From Priestia endophytica DSM 13796 (lineage in GTDB: Bacteria > Bacillota > Bacilli > Bacillales > Bacillaceae_H), in NCBI RefSeq assembly GCF_900115845.1, contig NZ_FOXX01000001.1, forward strand, positions 310,001-374,000: a stretch of DNA of 64,000 nt, given 5' to 3'. A program made the position numbers and the translations under genes. Below are positions 1-8,486 of this stretch, piece after piece (the stretch's first letter is position 1; each line of letters opens with the position of its first letter). The notes beneath the pieces are model-generated. The model had not been told where the DNA came from. It made no database searches and saw nothing but the letters and a program-made list of their open reading frames with translations.

Positions 1-116
1 ATAAGCAACAGTAAAATAAGAGCACTTAAATATGTTCTTTCCTTTGTTTTTTCCATAAAAAAAGTCAGTAAAACCCACCATATCCAAGAGAACCAATAAA
101 AATAAAAGATATCCAT
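1..116 (-). CDS. yphA: YphA-like membrane protein, N-terminal part, cut by window edge
   Basis: Only the first 38 codons are inside the window. The reading frame starts at the ATG whose complement is at 114-116, with a GGGAGGT ribosome site about 6 bases upstream. The visible residues begin MDIFYFYWFSWIWWV and form a strongly hydrophobic, tryptophan- and phenylalanine-rich first membrane segment, then a short charged loop (MEKTKER) and a second hydrophobic run. This fits the YphA integral membrane family, which sits next to ypzI in B. subtilis and has no known function. The assignment rests on the start and on synteny, because the rest of the protein is off the window. Confidence 0.6.
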   Translation of the reverse strand, partial: MDIFYFYWFSWIWWVLLTFFMEKTKERTYLSALILLLL

Positions 117-219
117 CCACTAACCTCCCAACATCTCCATTATGTGTAAAAACCATTCAAAATAATCGTATAGGAAGAAAACTGAGCGGGAATCCTAACT
201 TACTAAAGGAGGGGTAACA

Positions 220-354
220 GTGGGAAAAGACCGTCAAGAAAAAAAGCTAAGAGAGTCTAAACGTGTGGAGTCTGACCGTGATCAGGGTCTTCATTACAAG
301 GGAGCAACCCATATGCAAAGCCCTGAAGAAGCAAGACAAATTAACAAACGCTAA
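220..354 (+). CDS. ypzI: YpzI family small protein
   Basis: A 44-residue protein starts at a GTG preceded by AAAGGAGGGG (205-214) at good spacing. It is very charged (MGKDRQEKKLRESKRVESD...) and ends in EEARQINKR. It matches the YpzI family of small, conserved Bacillus proteins of unknown function. There is no signal peptide or membrane segment, so it is probably cytosolic. The gene is divergent from yphA and convergent with the isomerase gene, and shares a bidirectional terminator with it. An ATG-started overlapping frame (263-460) in another phase runs through the terminator and was not accepted. Confidence 0.85.
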   Translation: MGKDRQEKKLRESKRVESDRDQGLHYKGATHMQSPEEARQINKR

Positions 355-358
355 AAAA

Positions 359-386
359 AGGCTTGAGTATCATCATACTCAAGCCT
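359..386. terminator. Bidirectional terminator between ypzI and idi
   Basis: A perfect 12-bp inverted repeat (359-370 with 375-386, loop of 4) has an A-run on the left and a T-run on the right, so it can stop ypzI on the plus strand and the isomerase gene on the minus strand. Confidence 0.9.
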
Positions 387-399
387 CCTTTTTTGTTGT

Positions 400-1470
400 T
401 TACATCTTCGTTCGAGTTCCGTATTTGTTTAAATCAATTCCACGTGAAGATAGCCAATGATGTGTATCACCGCTAATAACGAGCGGAACCTCTTTTAGTT
501 CCTCCACAGTTCGGCAACCAAGAGCAGCCATAATAATTTTCATTTCGTCTTGAACTGTCCCAAGTTCTTCTAAAAGACCTTTCATTCCTTTATCTCTTAG
601 AACTCGAAGGAGCGTCCCTGCCATTCCTACCGCATTTGCACCAATACTTAGCGCTTTCACGGCATCTACAGCAGATTGAATTCCACCTGAACCAATTGTG
701 GATATGTATGGATGTTTATTGTTTACTTCTATTAAAGATGCTGCTGTTGTAATTCCCCAACTATTAAAAAATTCGTAGTGACGGGCGCGTCGTTCATTTT
801 CAATTTTGGAGAAGTTTGTTCCCCCGTATCCACTTACATCTACAATGGAAACACCAACATTTGAAAGCTTTTCAACTGTTTCATGGCTCATTCCAAATCC
901 TACTTCTTTTACGACAACGGGAACGCCAACTTCTTCCACGATTCGTTCGATTCGTTCAAGTGCTTGTTTAAAATTCCGATCGCCTTCTGGCATGACAAGC
1001 TCTTGAATAACGTTAAGATGAATCTGGAAAGCATCGGCATCAATCATCTCAACAGCTCTTTTTGCTTGTTCTACTGTAGCTTCACTTCCAAGATTAGCAA
1101 GAATAATGCCATCCGGATTACAGCGTCTTACCACTTCGTATGTTGCCGCTTCCTCGCTATTTTTAATTGCCGCCATTTGGGAACCAACAGCCATGGCAAC
1201 ACCCGTTTGCGCAGCTGCTTTTGCTAAACTTCCATTTATTTGTTCTGTTTCACGTCCGCCGCCACCTGTCATCGCATTGATAAAAATTGGCGAACTTAAG
1301 AAAAGCTCGCCAATTTTTGTAGAAATATCAATTTCATCAACAGATGTATTCGGTAAACTATTGTGAACAAATCTTATATCTTCAAACCCATGTTTTCGTT
1401 CTTGCCCTGTTGAAAGAGCATGGTTAATATGATCAATCTTTCGTTGTGCTCTGCTCACAATCATCACCAT
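400..1470 (-). CDS. fni: Type 2 isopentenyl-diphosphate delta-isomerase
   Basis: This cytosolic FMN- and NADPH-dependent enzyme interconverts IPP and DMAPP, the two isoprenoid building blocks. At 356 residues it has the normal length of the family. Visible motifs are MTGGGG (67-72) and GSQM (96-99) of the flavin site, QIHLNVIQE (149-157) with the His-Asn and Gln-Glu residues that bind substrate and magnesium, KEVGFGMS (188-194), and [11 protein letters not shown] (214-224). The first ATG directly follows the stop of the S1-domain gene. A GTG four codons further in (1456-1458), giving MSRAQRK, is an alternative start that matches homologues better. It is probably cotranscribed with the S1 gene. 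Type 2 isomerases are usually dispensable where the MEP pathway makes both products. Confidence 0.93.
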   Translation of the reverse strand: MVMIVSRAQRKIDHINHALSTGQERKHGFEDIRFVHNSLPNTSVDEIDISTKIGELFLSSPIFINAMTGGGGRETEQINGSLAKAAAQTGVAMAVGSQMAAIKNSEEAATYEVVRRCNPDGIILANLGSEATVEQAKRAVEMIDADAFQIHLNVIQELVMPEGDRNFKQALERIERIVEEVGVPVVVKEVGFGMSHETVEKLSNVGVSIVDVSGYGGTNFSKIENERRARHYEFFNSWGITTAASLIEVNNKHPYISTIGSGGIQSAVDAVKALSIGANAVGMAGTLLRVLRDKGMKGLLEELGTVQDEMKIIMAALGCRTVEELKEVPLVISGDTHHWLSSRGIDLNKYGTRTKM

Positions 1471-2616
1471 TTATCTCAGTTTTTTTAGCTGATCTCCAAT
1501 CATTTCTCCAAGTTGGAAACCTGTTGATTCTTCTTTTTTCTCATACTGACTATAGTCTACTTTTTGTGCACCTTTTCCTTCTTCAAGTTCACGGATGCTT
1601 AGTGACAAACGTCTTTCATTCTCGTTCACATCTAAAACTTTCACCTTAACAGCTTCGCCTTCTGATAAAACTTCATGTGGCGTACCGATATGCTGGTTTG
1701 AAATATGAGAAATATGAACAAGGCCTTCTACACCAGGCTCAACTTCTACAAATGCTCCAAAGGAAACAAGGCGATTCACTTTTCCTTCCAAGACATCTCC
1801 TTGTTTAATACGGTCACTAATGTTTGACCAAGGTCCTTCAAGCGTATCCTTAATAGAAAGTGAAATACGAGAATTTTCTTTATCAACAGACAATACTTTA
1901 ACGTTTACTTTATCACCTTCTGTAACAACATCAGATGGTTTTTCAACATGAGTATGTGAAAGCTGTGAAATGTGTACAAGGCCGTCAACGCCACCGATAT
2001 CTACAAACGCGCCAAAATCTGTTAAGCGTTGTACTGTCCCCTCAAGAACTTGCCCTTCTTCAAGAGAATGAAGAAGTTCTTGCTTTTTCGCTACTTCCTG
2101 CTCTTCTACAACAGCACGATGTGAGAGAATAACGCGATTTTTCTCGCGATCAAGCTCCATCACTTTTACGCTCATTGTTTTTCCTTTATAATCTTCAAAG
2201 TCTTCTACAAAATATGTTTCTACTAAAGAAGCCGGAATAAAGCCTCGCACGCCGATATCAACAACAAGGCCACCTTTGACAATGTCTTTTACTTCAACGT
2301 CAAACACTTCTTTTGATTCTAATTTTTCTTCTAAATCGTTCCATGCTTTATCTGCATCAACAGCACGTTTTGATAAAATTAAAGCTTCATCTTCTACTTT
2401 AAGAATCTTTGCCTCAATTTTCGCGCCAACTTCGATCACATCTTCCGCTTTTTCAATATGTAAGCTTGACAGCTCACTAATCGGAATGATGCCATCTACT
2501 TTGCTGTTTTCAACTTCTACAAAAACTTGCTTTTCTTCTACTTTTGAAACGGTTCCAGTAACTGTTGCACCCACTTCTAGGTTGTTAATTTCTACACTAT
2601 TCATATCTTCTACCAT
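1471..2616 (-). CDS. ypfD: S1 RNA-binding domain protein, ribosomal protein S1 homologue
   Basis: This 381-residue protein has four S1 (OB-fold) RNA-binding repeats at about residues 14-83, 98-170, 188-256 and 273-341. The last two are the most canonical, with GAFVD/EV...GLVHISxxS. It is shorter than the six-repeat S1 of proteobacteria and matches the Bacillus YpfD/RpsA-like family, which is not essential for translation in B. subtilis. The C-terminal tail is charged and low in complexity. The start is the ATG at 2614-2616, which has AGGAGG (2625-2630) eight bases upstream; a second in-frame ATG lies four codons later. The isomerase gene follows with no gap. Confidence 0.9.
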   Translation of the reverse strand: MVEDMNSVEINNLEVGATVTGTVSKVEEKQVFVEVENSKVDGIIPISELSSLHIEKAEDVIEVGAKIEAKILKVEDEALILSKRAVDADKAWNDLEEKLESKEVFDVEVKDIVKGGLVVDIGVRGFIPASLVETYFVEDFEDYKGKTMSVKVMELDREKNRVILSHRAVVEEQEVAKKQELLHSLEEGQVLEGTVQRLTDFGAFVDIGGVDGLVHISQLSHTHVEKPSDVVTEGDKVNVKVLSVDKENSRISLSIKDTLEGPWSNISDRIKQGDVLEGKVNRLVSFGAFVEVEPGVEGLVHISHISNQHIGTPHEVLSEGEAVKVKVLDVNENERRLSLSIRELEEGKGAQKVDYSQYEKKEESTGFQLGEMIGDQLKKLR

Positions 2617-2630
2617 TGCCTTAACCTCCT

Positions 2631-2694
2631 TAGTTGACCAACAACTTACTTATTTAAAAGTTTGAATTTATACTGTCTTCTCGCTAGTCTACGA
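2631..2694 (-). promoter_or_regulatory. Structured leader upstream of the S1-domain gene
   Basis: On the minus strand the untranslated region holds two hairpins: TTCTCG...CGAGAA (about 2675-2694) and AGTTG-TTGGT-CAACT directly against the AAGGAGG ribosome site. Autoregulatory leaders are known for S1 genes in some bacteria. Whether this one regulates is only an inference from its position. Confidence 0.3.
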
Positions 2695-2758
2695 GAAATC
2701 CTCTTTTTTCTAACTTCTAATAAATATACCCTTTTTGTCAAGTGTTAAGCCTTAAATG

Positions 2759-3340
2759 TTATTGATATTTATCGAGCAGAAGACCGATTTCTTTCATTAC
2801 AACTTCCGTTACTTCTTCAGAAGAGACTCGCTCTTTTCTCATCTCGGTCACATCAATTGGTTTACCATATACAACCTGTAGTTTCTTAAACGGTTTATAA
2901 GGACCAATAACGGCACATGGAACAATAACCGCATTTGAACGAAGAGCAAAAAAGCCAACACCTGCCATCCCTTTCCCAAGCTTTCCATCTTTGCTGCGCG
3001 ATCCCTCTGGAAACAGACCAAGCGCGCCACCTTCTTTTAAAATAGAAATTCCTTTGCGGAGCGCATCTCGATCGCTAAGCCCTCTTTTAACAGGAAAAGC
3101 GTAGATTTTTGGCAGTAACGTTTTCAAAACAGGAACTTTAAAAAGCTCCGCTTTAGCCATGAAGTAGACAGGACGAGGAAACGTCATGCCTACAACAGGA
3201 GGATCAAAATTTGAAATGTGGTTTGAACAAACAATTACGCCTGCATCTTTTGGAATATTTTCTTTACCGATTATTTCCACTCGGAATAGCGGGGTCAAAA
3301 CGGACTTTACTACCCCACGTGCAAAACCGTAAATGCTCAT
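2759..3340 (-). CDS. plsC: 1-acyl-sn-glycerol-3-phosphate acyltransferase
   Basis: This membrane-associated enzyme acylates lysophosphatidic acid to phosphatidic acid in phospholipid synthesis. At 193 residues it is typical of the short Gram-positive PlsC type. The catalytic NHxxxxD motif is seen as N40-H41...D46, and the substrate-binding FPEGSRS motif at 110-116. A hydrophobic N-terminal segment is likely to dock to the membrane. Its ATG overlaps the stop of cmk (ATGA), so the two are translationally coupled. Paralogues exist in Bacillus, so the exact substrate preference is inferred from family membership only. Confidence 0.9.
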   Translation of the reverse strand: MSIYGFARGVVKSVLTPLFRVEIIGKENIPKDAGVIVCSNHISNFDPPVVGMTFPRPVYFMAKAELFKVPVLKTLLPKIYAFPVKRGLSDRDALRKGISILKEGGALGLFPEGSRSKDGKLGKGMAGVGFFALRSNAVIVPCAVIGPYKPFKKLQVVYGKPIDVTEMRKERVSSEEVTEVVMKEIGLLLDKYQ

Positions 3341-4017
3341 GAGACATTAATCCTTTCGTCAGCAAGATCAAGAATCTTAGTTACCACTTCTTCAATTGTT
3401 AATGAAGTTGTATCAATTTCTACTGCATCTTCTGCTTTTCGAAGTGGAGAAACTTCTCGTTCAGAATCAAGCTTGTCACGCTTGGCAATATCAAGCTTAA
3501 GCTGTTCTAAATCTGAATCAAATCCCTTTAGTTTATTTTCTTCATAGCGTCTATACGCTCTTTTTTCTACTGAAGCAAGTAAGAAAACTTTTACTTCTGC
3601 GTGTGGAAGAACATGTGTACCAATATCGCGTCCGTCCATCACAACTCCACCGCCTTTTGCTAACTTGCGTTGGCGATCAACCATTTCTTTACGAACTTCT
3701 CCATGTTTTGCAACGATGGATACTTCTTTTGTTACTTCATTTGTACGAATTTGTTCTGTTACATCTTCTCCATTAATAAAGATAAGCTGACCTTGAGGAG
3801 AAGGCTTTAATGTAATATCTAACGTGTATAAAAGATCTATTAGGGCTTGTTCGTTTTGAAGATTTACTTTTGTTCTTTGCGCCTCATAAGTTAGGGCTCG
3901 ATACATTGCCCCCGTATCAACATAAATATAAGATAAGTTAGTAGCGACGATTTTAGCAACAGTGCTTTTTCCTGCAGCTGCTGGTCCATCAATCGCAATT
4001 GAAATGTGCTTTTCCAT
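3337..4017 (-). CDS. cmk: Cytidylate kinase
   Basis: Cytosolic kinase that phosphorylates CMP and dCMP with ATP. The 226-residue protein has the P-loop GPAAAGKST (11-19), the DTGAMYRAL segment (34-42) of the nucleotide-binding region, and the [11 protein letters not shown] motif of the family. Length is normal. A GAGGAGG ribosome site lies just upstream of the ATG. The operon order cmk-plsC-(S1 gene) is the one found across Bacillus. Confidence 0.95.
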   Translation of the reverse strand: MEKHISIAIDGPAAAGKSTVAKIVATNLSYIYVDTGAMYRALTYEAQRTKVNLQNEQALIDLLYTLDITLKPSPQGQLIFINGEDVTEQIRTNEVTKEVSIVAKHGEVRKEMVDRQRKLAKGGGVVMDGRDIGTHVLPHAEVKVFLLASVEKRAYRRYEENKLKGFDSDLEQLKLDIAKRDKLDSEREVSPLRKAEDAVEIDTTSLTIEEVVTKILDLADERINVS

Positions 4018-4066
4018 GCGTCCTCCTCTAGTTATTTTAAAATTTCAATTCGTGCATATGTGAACG

Positions 4067-4094
4067 AAAAAAAAGCAGGGATTTCCACTCCTGC
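4067..4094 (-). terminator. Probable terminator downstream of ypfB
   Basis: On the minus strand a short stem (GCAGG at 4090-4094 with CCTGC at 4075-4079) is followed by eight T residues. The stem is only 5-6 bp, so it may be leaky and allow read-through into cmk. Confidence 0.5.
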
Positions 4095-4147
4095 ATGCTT
4101 TCCTTGAGTATCTTGTTTACTCTCTCTTTATCTTATCATACGTTCCC

Positions 4148-4324
4148 TTACTGGTCGAACGTTTCCACAATTTTTGTGATATTCTCTTTTGTTACGCCTT
4201 CGTATTGAGGAATTTTTGAAATATATGGGCTGATAGCTTCTACCCGCAGAAGAGCCTGAGAAAACAGCAAACAAAAGAGCTGGATAATAAGAAGCTTAAA
4301 AAGAACCCTTTCTACTTTTTTCAT
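4148..4324 (-). CDS. ypfB: YpfB family small membrane protein
   Basis: A 58-residue protein starting MKKVERVLFK, with one hydrophobic segment at about 8-26 and ending IVETFDQ. It matches the YpfB (DUF5359) family found between cmk and ypfA in Bacillus. The segment is probably a signal anchor with the C-terminal 30 residues outside. Function is unknown. The ATG (4322-4324) follows a GGAGTGA ribosome site. Confidence 0.8.
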   Translation of the reverse strand: MKKVERVLFKLLIIQLFCLLFSQALLRVEAISPYISKIPQYEGVTKENITKIVETFDQ

Positions 4325-4393
4325 CTATAATCACTCCATTAAGCTATAAAAGTTATTTCTTTCTCATTATGGGGCAATCATTTTTGTTTTATT

Positions 4394-5050
4394 CTAAAGA
4401 AGACCTTTTCTCTTTAATTCTCTCTGCACTTCCAGCGTGTATCGAATAAGCGCCTCTCGCTCTTTAACTCCAAGCGTTAAAAACTTAACCCCGACATTAT
4501 GTTGCTTTTCTACATGAGAAGGCAAAATATTGATAACCTCTACTTCGGTTTGTATATGATAATATTGATCATAAAGCTCAAAAACGAGCCAAACATTTAT
4601 TTTATCTCCCTTTTGAAAAAAGACTCCCTTTTCTTTAACAGCTAAAAGAGCTCCGCTTGCGCTAATATTTTTCGTGATTGTTGTAAAAGGCTCAAATGTT
4701 CCATTTAGAGAGTGAAGAGCAGCAGGAAGTGTTGCATCAACGCGAACATACTCACGTCGCTGGTGTTTAACTAAGCTTTCTTTTCCTTTATAATGAAGCT
4801 GTATCATAGGAATTTCCTTTTTTATACGACCAACAACTTCCGTTAAAAAATGGTATGTTACCCCATCCCCCTCTACAAAATAAGATTTTAATCTTGTATG
4901 CATAAGAAGAAACGCACTCTTTTTGGTTGCTTGATGAATAGGATAATCAATATAAATGTATCCTGCTCCTTCCTCAACAACTTTGCAATAGTACTTTCCC
5001 TCTCCTTTTACTTCTTCTAGCATCAATGATGTTCCAATCTTCAGCTCCAT
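4394..5050 (-). CDS. motI: PilZ-domain c-di-GMP receptor (flagellar brake)
   Basis: This is the YpfA/MotI (DgrA) family: an N-terminal YcgR-like domain (about 1-90) followed by a PilZ domain. The c-di-GMP ligands are visible as R99xxxR103 (in HQRREYVRVDA) and N128xSxxG133 (in KNISASGALL). In B. subtilis the c-di-GMP-bound protein acts on the MotA stator and halts flagellar rotation. I chose the ATG at 5048-5050 (218 residues), which has AGGAAG at a sensible distance. A GTG two codons upstream (5054-5056) is possible but sits too close to that site. It has no stop-to-start coupling with ypfB and the neighbours are unrelated to motility, as in B. subtilis. Confidence 0.85.
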   Translation of the reverse strand: MELKIGTSLMLEEVKGEGKYYCKVVEEGAGYIYIDYPIHQATKKSAFLLMHTRLKSYFVEGDGVTYHFLTEVVGRIKKEIPMIQLHYKGKESLVKHQRREYVRVDATLPAALHSLNGTFEPFTTITKNISASGALLAVKEKGVFFQKGDKINVWLVFELYDQYYHIQTEVEVINILPSHVEKQHNVGVKFLTLGVKEREALIRYTLEVQRELKRKGLL

Positions 5051-5149
5051 ACACACTCTCTTCCTCTCTCCTTGTTACCGTTCGTTTTTCATATAATAGG
5101 ATAACCTACTATATTTTACTAGTTATTATTAAACCATGAACAAAAAGAA

Positions 5150-5172
5150 AGAGAAAGGGTATCCCTTTCTCT
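5150..5172 (-). terminator. Terminator of the sleB-ypeB operon
   Basis: A 10-bp perfect stem (5150-5159 with 5163-5172, loop of 3) is followed on the minus strand by TTCTTTTTG. Confidence 0.85.
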
Positions 5173-5173
5173 T

Positions 5174-6529
5174 CTAGACACCATTATAAATTGGTTCTGT
5201 GTTATCCATTTTCTTCACTTCTTCTTCATTTCCATTTTCAGCATTAATAAAAATGCGGTATGTGTCTTTATTAATGGTTCCTAAAAACTCATAGCACAGT
5301 ACTTCTTCACCAAGATCATTTTGAATGATCGCAAGTCTTTCTTCTTGAATGAGTACATTTTCATTAATTTTCTTTTTAGCTTCATCAGCGGTAAGAGCAG
5401 GCTTTGGAATTTCACGGTCTTGGTGCGCAGCTAAGAAATCTGCTGCTGAAAACCCGACAATACTTCCATCTCCAAGTGAAACTTTAATTTTCACAGCGTC
5501 TGGATAAATACGAACTCCTTGTCTCTCTTCTACAAATGTAAAAACTCCTACATTATCATATTGAGCACTATCAGATGCCACAAGACTTTCAAATCTTTGA
5601 TCTTTTAAAAATTTCATCGCTTTATTCATCGCTTTATTCAAGCTGATATTTTGCTTGTCTACATCAACATGGCGAATAGCCCAAATCGGATAACCACCTT
5701 TTTTCGTAATATCCATATTTGTTTCTTGTTCTTTTCCTGGCTCTTGAATACGCAGGCTGTAAAATTTATAGTTTGCTCCATTTCCATTTTTCGTTACATC
5801 AATCTTTGCATTTTTGTCTAATTCGAGAAATGAGCGCGCAACTTTCTTTGCTTCATTTTCATCAATTTCTTTTCCTTTTAGTTTTGAGAAGTTTTTATTT
5901 CCCTCTTCACTGCTTGCATTTGTTGGACCAAAGTCAGTCTCTGAATATTCTCCAGCTCTCTTTTCAACTGTCTTCAAACCATCAATAATTGTGTTGTCAG
6001 CTTGAGAATCGTTTGTGGCAAGCGCCATTTCGACGTCCATCCAGCGAAGGTTATCTTTTAACACCAAATTTTGCACCTGCCGTAAATCTTGCTGAATATC
6101 TGTAGACTGTTTATAAAGCTCTTCTAGTCTTCCGTACTCCTCATCTGTTAACGGCTTTTTATCTAAATCACGTACGCCAACTCGGTACGAAAAATCGCTA
6201 ACATTTGAAAGAAACTCTTCTGTTTTATTGAAAGGAACAAGTGTTAAAGGAAGCTGTCCAACGTTACTATGTGCTTCAGATGTCACACGCCAAACTTCCG
6301 TTAATGCGGGAGAAAGCTGATCTCTGGAGCTCATAGCAAGCGTTGAACCCATTTTGTCATTCAATAAGCTCATATCATATGTTAAATCGTGGAAAGCTCT
6401 TTGATAGTTATTTTCCGCTTGCAAAAGAACCGCTGTTTTTTCTTTATGTTCTTGGTACCCCCAATACCCAACACCTATAATCCCAATAGACAGGATACAA
6501 ATCAATATTGTTCGTAACATATTGCTCAC
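5174..6529 (-). CDS. ypeB: Germination protein YpeB
   Basis: A 451-residue spore protein with one N-terminal membrane segment (about 5-22), a long helical region, and C-terminal PepSY-type repeats (from about 230). YpeB is made in the forespore and is required for localisation and stability of the cortex-lytic enzyme SleB; it is processed during germination. The start at 6527-6529 (MSNMLRTILICIL) is the natural one, with the membrane segment right behind it. It begins only four bases after the sleB stop, so both are one transcript. Confidence 0.93.
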   Translation of the reverse strand: MSNMLRTILICILSIGIIGVGYWGYQEHKEKTAVLLQAENNYQRAFHDLTYDMSLLNDKMGSTLAMSSRDQLSPALTEVWRVTSEAHSNVGQLPLTLVPFNKTEEFLSNVSDFSYRVGVRDLDKKPLTDEEYGRLEELYKQSTDIQQDLRQVQNLVLKDNLRWMDVEMALATNDSQADNTIIDGLKTVEKRAGEYSETDFGPTNASSEEGNKNFSKLKGKEIDENEAKKVARSFLELDKNAKIDVTKNGNGANYKFYSLRIQEPGKEQETNMDITKKGGYPIWAIRHVDVDKQNISLNKAMNKAMKFLKDQRFESLVASDSAQYDNVGVFTFVEERQGVRIYPDAVKIKVSLGDGSIVGFSAADFLAAHQDREIPKPALTADEAKKKINENVLIQEERLAIIQNDLGEEVLCYEFLGTINKDTYRIFINAENGNEEEVKKMDNTEPIYNGV

Positions 6530-6533
6530 CTCT

Positions 6534-7505
6534 TTATCTACAGAATATATGTTTCCCTATTTTCTTAATTTGCGGTCTTGACCATATCCATGCACTTGTA
6601 GCAGTATCTGGATTAAAATAGTATTCTGCGTTTCCTGTTGGGTCCATGCCGTTTAAAGCATCTAGAACCGCATTCTTAGCCGTTGCGTTTGGAGTAAGCC
6701 AAATTTGACCATCAGCAACCGCTGTAAAGGCTCCAGGTTCAAAAATGACGCCTGCTGGAGTATCAGGGAACGACGGGCTTTCCGTACGGTTGATAATAAC
6801 AGCTGCAACAGCAACTTGACCGATGTATGGTTCACCTCGAGCTTCTCCGTAGACAGCATTGGCCATCAAATTAATATCATTTTGTGAATACCCATCAGGA
6901 ACATTTGCTGCTTGTGGTTTATTAGAGTTTCCTGTTTTTGTAGCAGATTGCTGTGTCCCTTGGTTTCCACCAGGGGATGATTGATTTCCATTAGCTCCAC
7001 TACTTCCTTTTTGCCCAGCGTTATTTGGGCTTCCTTTAGACGTTCCACCTTTGGTAGAACCTCCGCCAGCCTGTCCGCCTCCTTTTGATCCACTACTTCC
7101 TTTTTTGGTCTGTTGATCAAGCGGAACATTTCCATAGTGCGAAAAATCTCGCCCTTTTCGAATTTGCTCTTTTACATATCCTTCATGATATTTTGTCGCA
7201 GCAACAAGTTTTCTCTTCATTTCAGGCCCTACTAATCCGTCTACTTTCATTCCAAATTCATACTGAAAGTTTCTTGATGCCCAGTACGTTCTCCATCCAA
7301 ATACTCCATCAATTGGTCCAGTATAAAAGCCCACATATTGCAACCTTGACTGTAGCTCTATTACATCATTACCAACAGCTCCATGCTGAATTACTTGATT
7401 TGAAAAGGCTTTGGCTACATTTTTGTCAGAATAAGTTGGAATAAAGACCCATTGACATATGAATAGTACAAATAAAATATTCCTTACTTTACGAAACCGA
7501 ATCAT
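6534..7505 (-). CDS. sleB: Spore cortex-lytic enzyme SleB
   Basis: A secreted lytic transglycosylase that cleaves muramic-delta-lactam cortex peptidoglycan at germination. The 323 residues comprise a hydrophobic signal segment (about 8-24), a PG_binding_1 domain (about 38-100), a low-complexity Gly/Ser/Gln/Asn/Lys linker (about 134-203), and a C-terminal SleB/Hydrolase_2 domain starting YSQNDINLMANAVYGEARGE, with the catalytic Glu at 221. The linker is the part most unlike other species. The gene lies in front of ypeB, as in other spore formers. Forespore (sigma-G) expression is expected. Confidence 0.93.
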   Translation of the reverse strand: MIRFRKVRNILFVLFICQWVFIPTYSDKNVAKAFSNQVIQHGAVGNDVIELQSRLQYVGFYTGPIDGVFGWRTYWASRNFQYEFGMKVDGLVGPEMKRKLVAATKYHEGYVKEQIRKGRDFSHYGNVPLDQQTKKGSSGSKGGGQAGGGSTKGGTSKGSPNNAGQKGSSGANGNQSSPGGNQGTQQSATKTGNSNKPQAANVPDGYSQNDINLMANAVYGEARGEPYIGQVAVAAVIINRTESPSFPDTPAGVIFEPGAFTAVADGQIWLTPNATAKNAVLDALNGMDPTGNAEYYFNPDTATSAWIWSRPQIKKIGKHIFCR

Positions 7506-7541
7506 CCTATACCCTCCTAAATCATACCTGATTGATGATAA

Positions 7542-7574
7542 GAGTATTTTTTGTAAAGTCCGCTATTTTATTCA
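7542..7574 (-). promoter_or_regulatory. Possible sigma-G promoter of sleB-ypeB
   Basis: The minus strand reads TGAATA (7569-7574) and AATACTC (7542-7548), which resemble the sigma-G -35 and -10. The spacing of 20 is longer than usual, so the call is weak, but sigma-G control is the rule for sleB. Confidence 0.3.
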
Positions 7575-7603
7575 GATCTCCCCTTTCCTTCCCTCCATAA
7601 GAA

Positions 7604-7637
7604 AAACCCCTTAAAAGCAGGGGCTTTTAAGGGGTTT
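7604..7637 (-). terminator. Terminator downstream of prsW
   Basis: A perfect 15-bp stem (7604-7618 with 7623-7637, loop of 4) rich in G+C at its base, ending in a T-run on the minus strand. Confidence 0.85.
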
Positions 7638-7697
7638 ACTCGTTAAAATCATTTAATTTATCTTTTTTCCATAAACTTCTAAATTTTATCTTTCACT

Positions 7698-8372
7698 TCA
7701 AGAAGGCGTATAAAAATCGCTAATAGGTGGTTTTGTTTTTTTGGCTTTTTTTACTTTCCACAGCCCTAACGCCCATAAGAAAATCATGAATGGAATCATT
7801 AATACCATCCAATTATCAATCGATCTTAAGATATAGTCGTACATCCCATGAAGCAAAATGGGAATAAATAAAGAATACGCGAGCCATTTTCTACGGCTGC
7901 TTTTCCCAAAAAACTTTCCTTTTCCAAGATAGTATCCCATAACAACGCCGAAAAGAGCATGACTCGAGACAGGTAAAACTGCACGAGCAAAAGCGTCTTG
8001 CACACCGTTCGCAACAAGGTAAAGGATGTTTTCGGCAGTAGCAAAGCCTAATGAAACAGCGGCCCCATATACAATGCCGTCGTAGTGTTCATCAAATTCT
8101 ACATGCTGAAAAATTGTAAAATATAGTACAAACCATTTAAAATACTCTTCTAAAAAGGAAGTTGTAAGAAAGGAATTTAAAAATGCCCCTTGCAACACTT
8201 GCTCTTCTTGCATGACATACTGTATAAACATAATAGGCAACACAAGGACTGCCCCAAAGATAAATGTTTTTAAGACAACTGAGATTGGCTCTGTTTCGTA
8301 CTCATCTTTTAAATAAAAGTAGCTCAAAAGCGCCAGTCCAGGGGCAATGCCTGCTGAGATGATTGCGAGCAT
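7698..8372 (-). CDS. prsW: Site-1 membrane protease PrsW
   Basis: A 224-residue multi-pass membrane protease of the PrsW family. In B. subtilis it cleaves the anti-sigma factor RsiW to activate sigma-W under envelope stress. The catalytic region is visible as E75-E76 in FLEEYFKW, followed by FATAEN, SSHALFG and HGMYD, which carry the other conserved polar and His residues within membrane helices. About eight hydrophobic segments can be counted. The gene stands alone, with its own terminator, and is divergent from the asparaginase gene. rsiW itself is not in the window. Confidence 0.9.
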   Translation of the reverse strand: MLAIISAGIAPGLALLSYFYLKDEYETEPISVVLKTFIFGAVLVLPIMFIQYVMQEEQVLQGAFLNSFLTTSFLEEYFKWFVLYFTIFQHVEFDEHYDGIVYGAAVSLGFATAENILYLVANGVQDAFARAVLPVSSHALFGVVMGYYLGKGKFFGKSSRRKWLAYSLFIPILLHGMYDYILRSIDNWMVLMIPFMIFLWALGLWKVKKAKKTKPPISDFYTPS

Positions 8373-8486
8373 TCAAGCGCCTCTTTTCTCTTTTTTTTAA
8401 TCGTACCATGTTCATTAGTGATTGAGAATGGTTTCAGTTAAAAGAATTTACTGTTCCTAGTTCATAATTCATAAGGAGGGATAAAC

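Noticed and set aside
263-460. Plus-strand frame of 65 codons after ypzI
   Set aside because: It overlaps ypzI in another phase, runs through the terminator and into the isomerase gene, and has no ribosome site.
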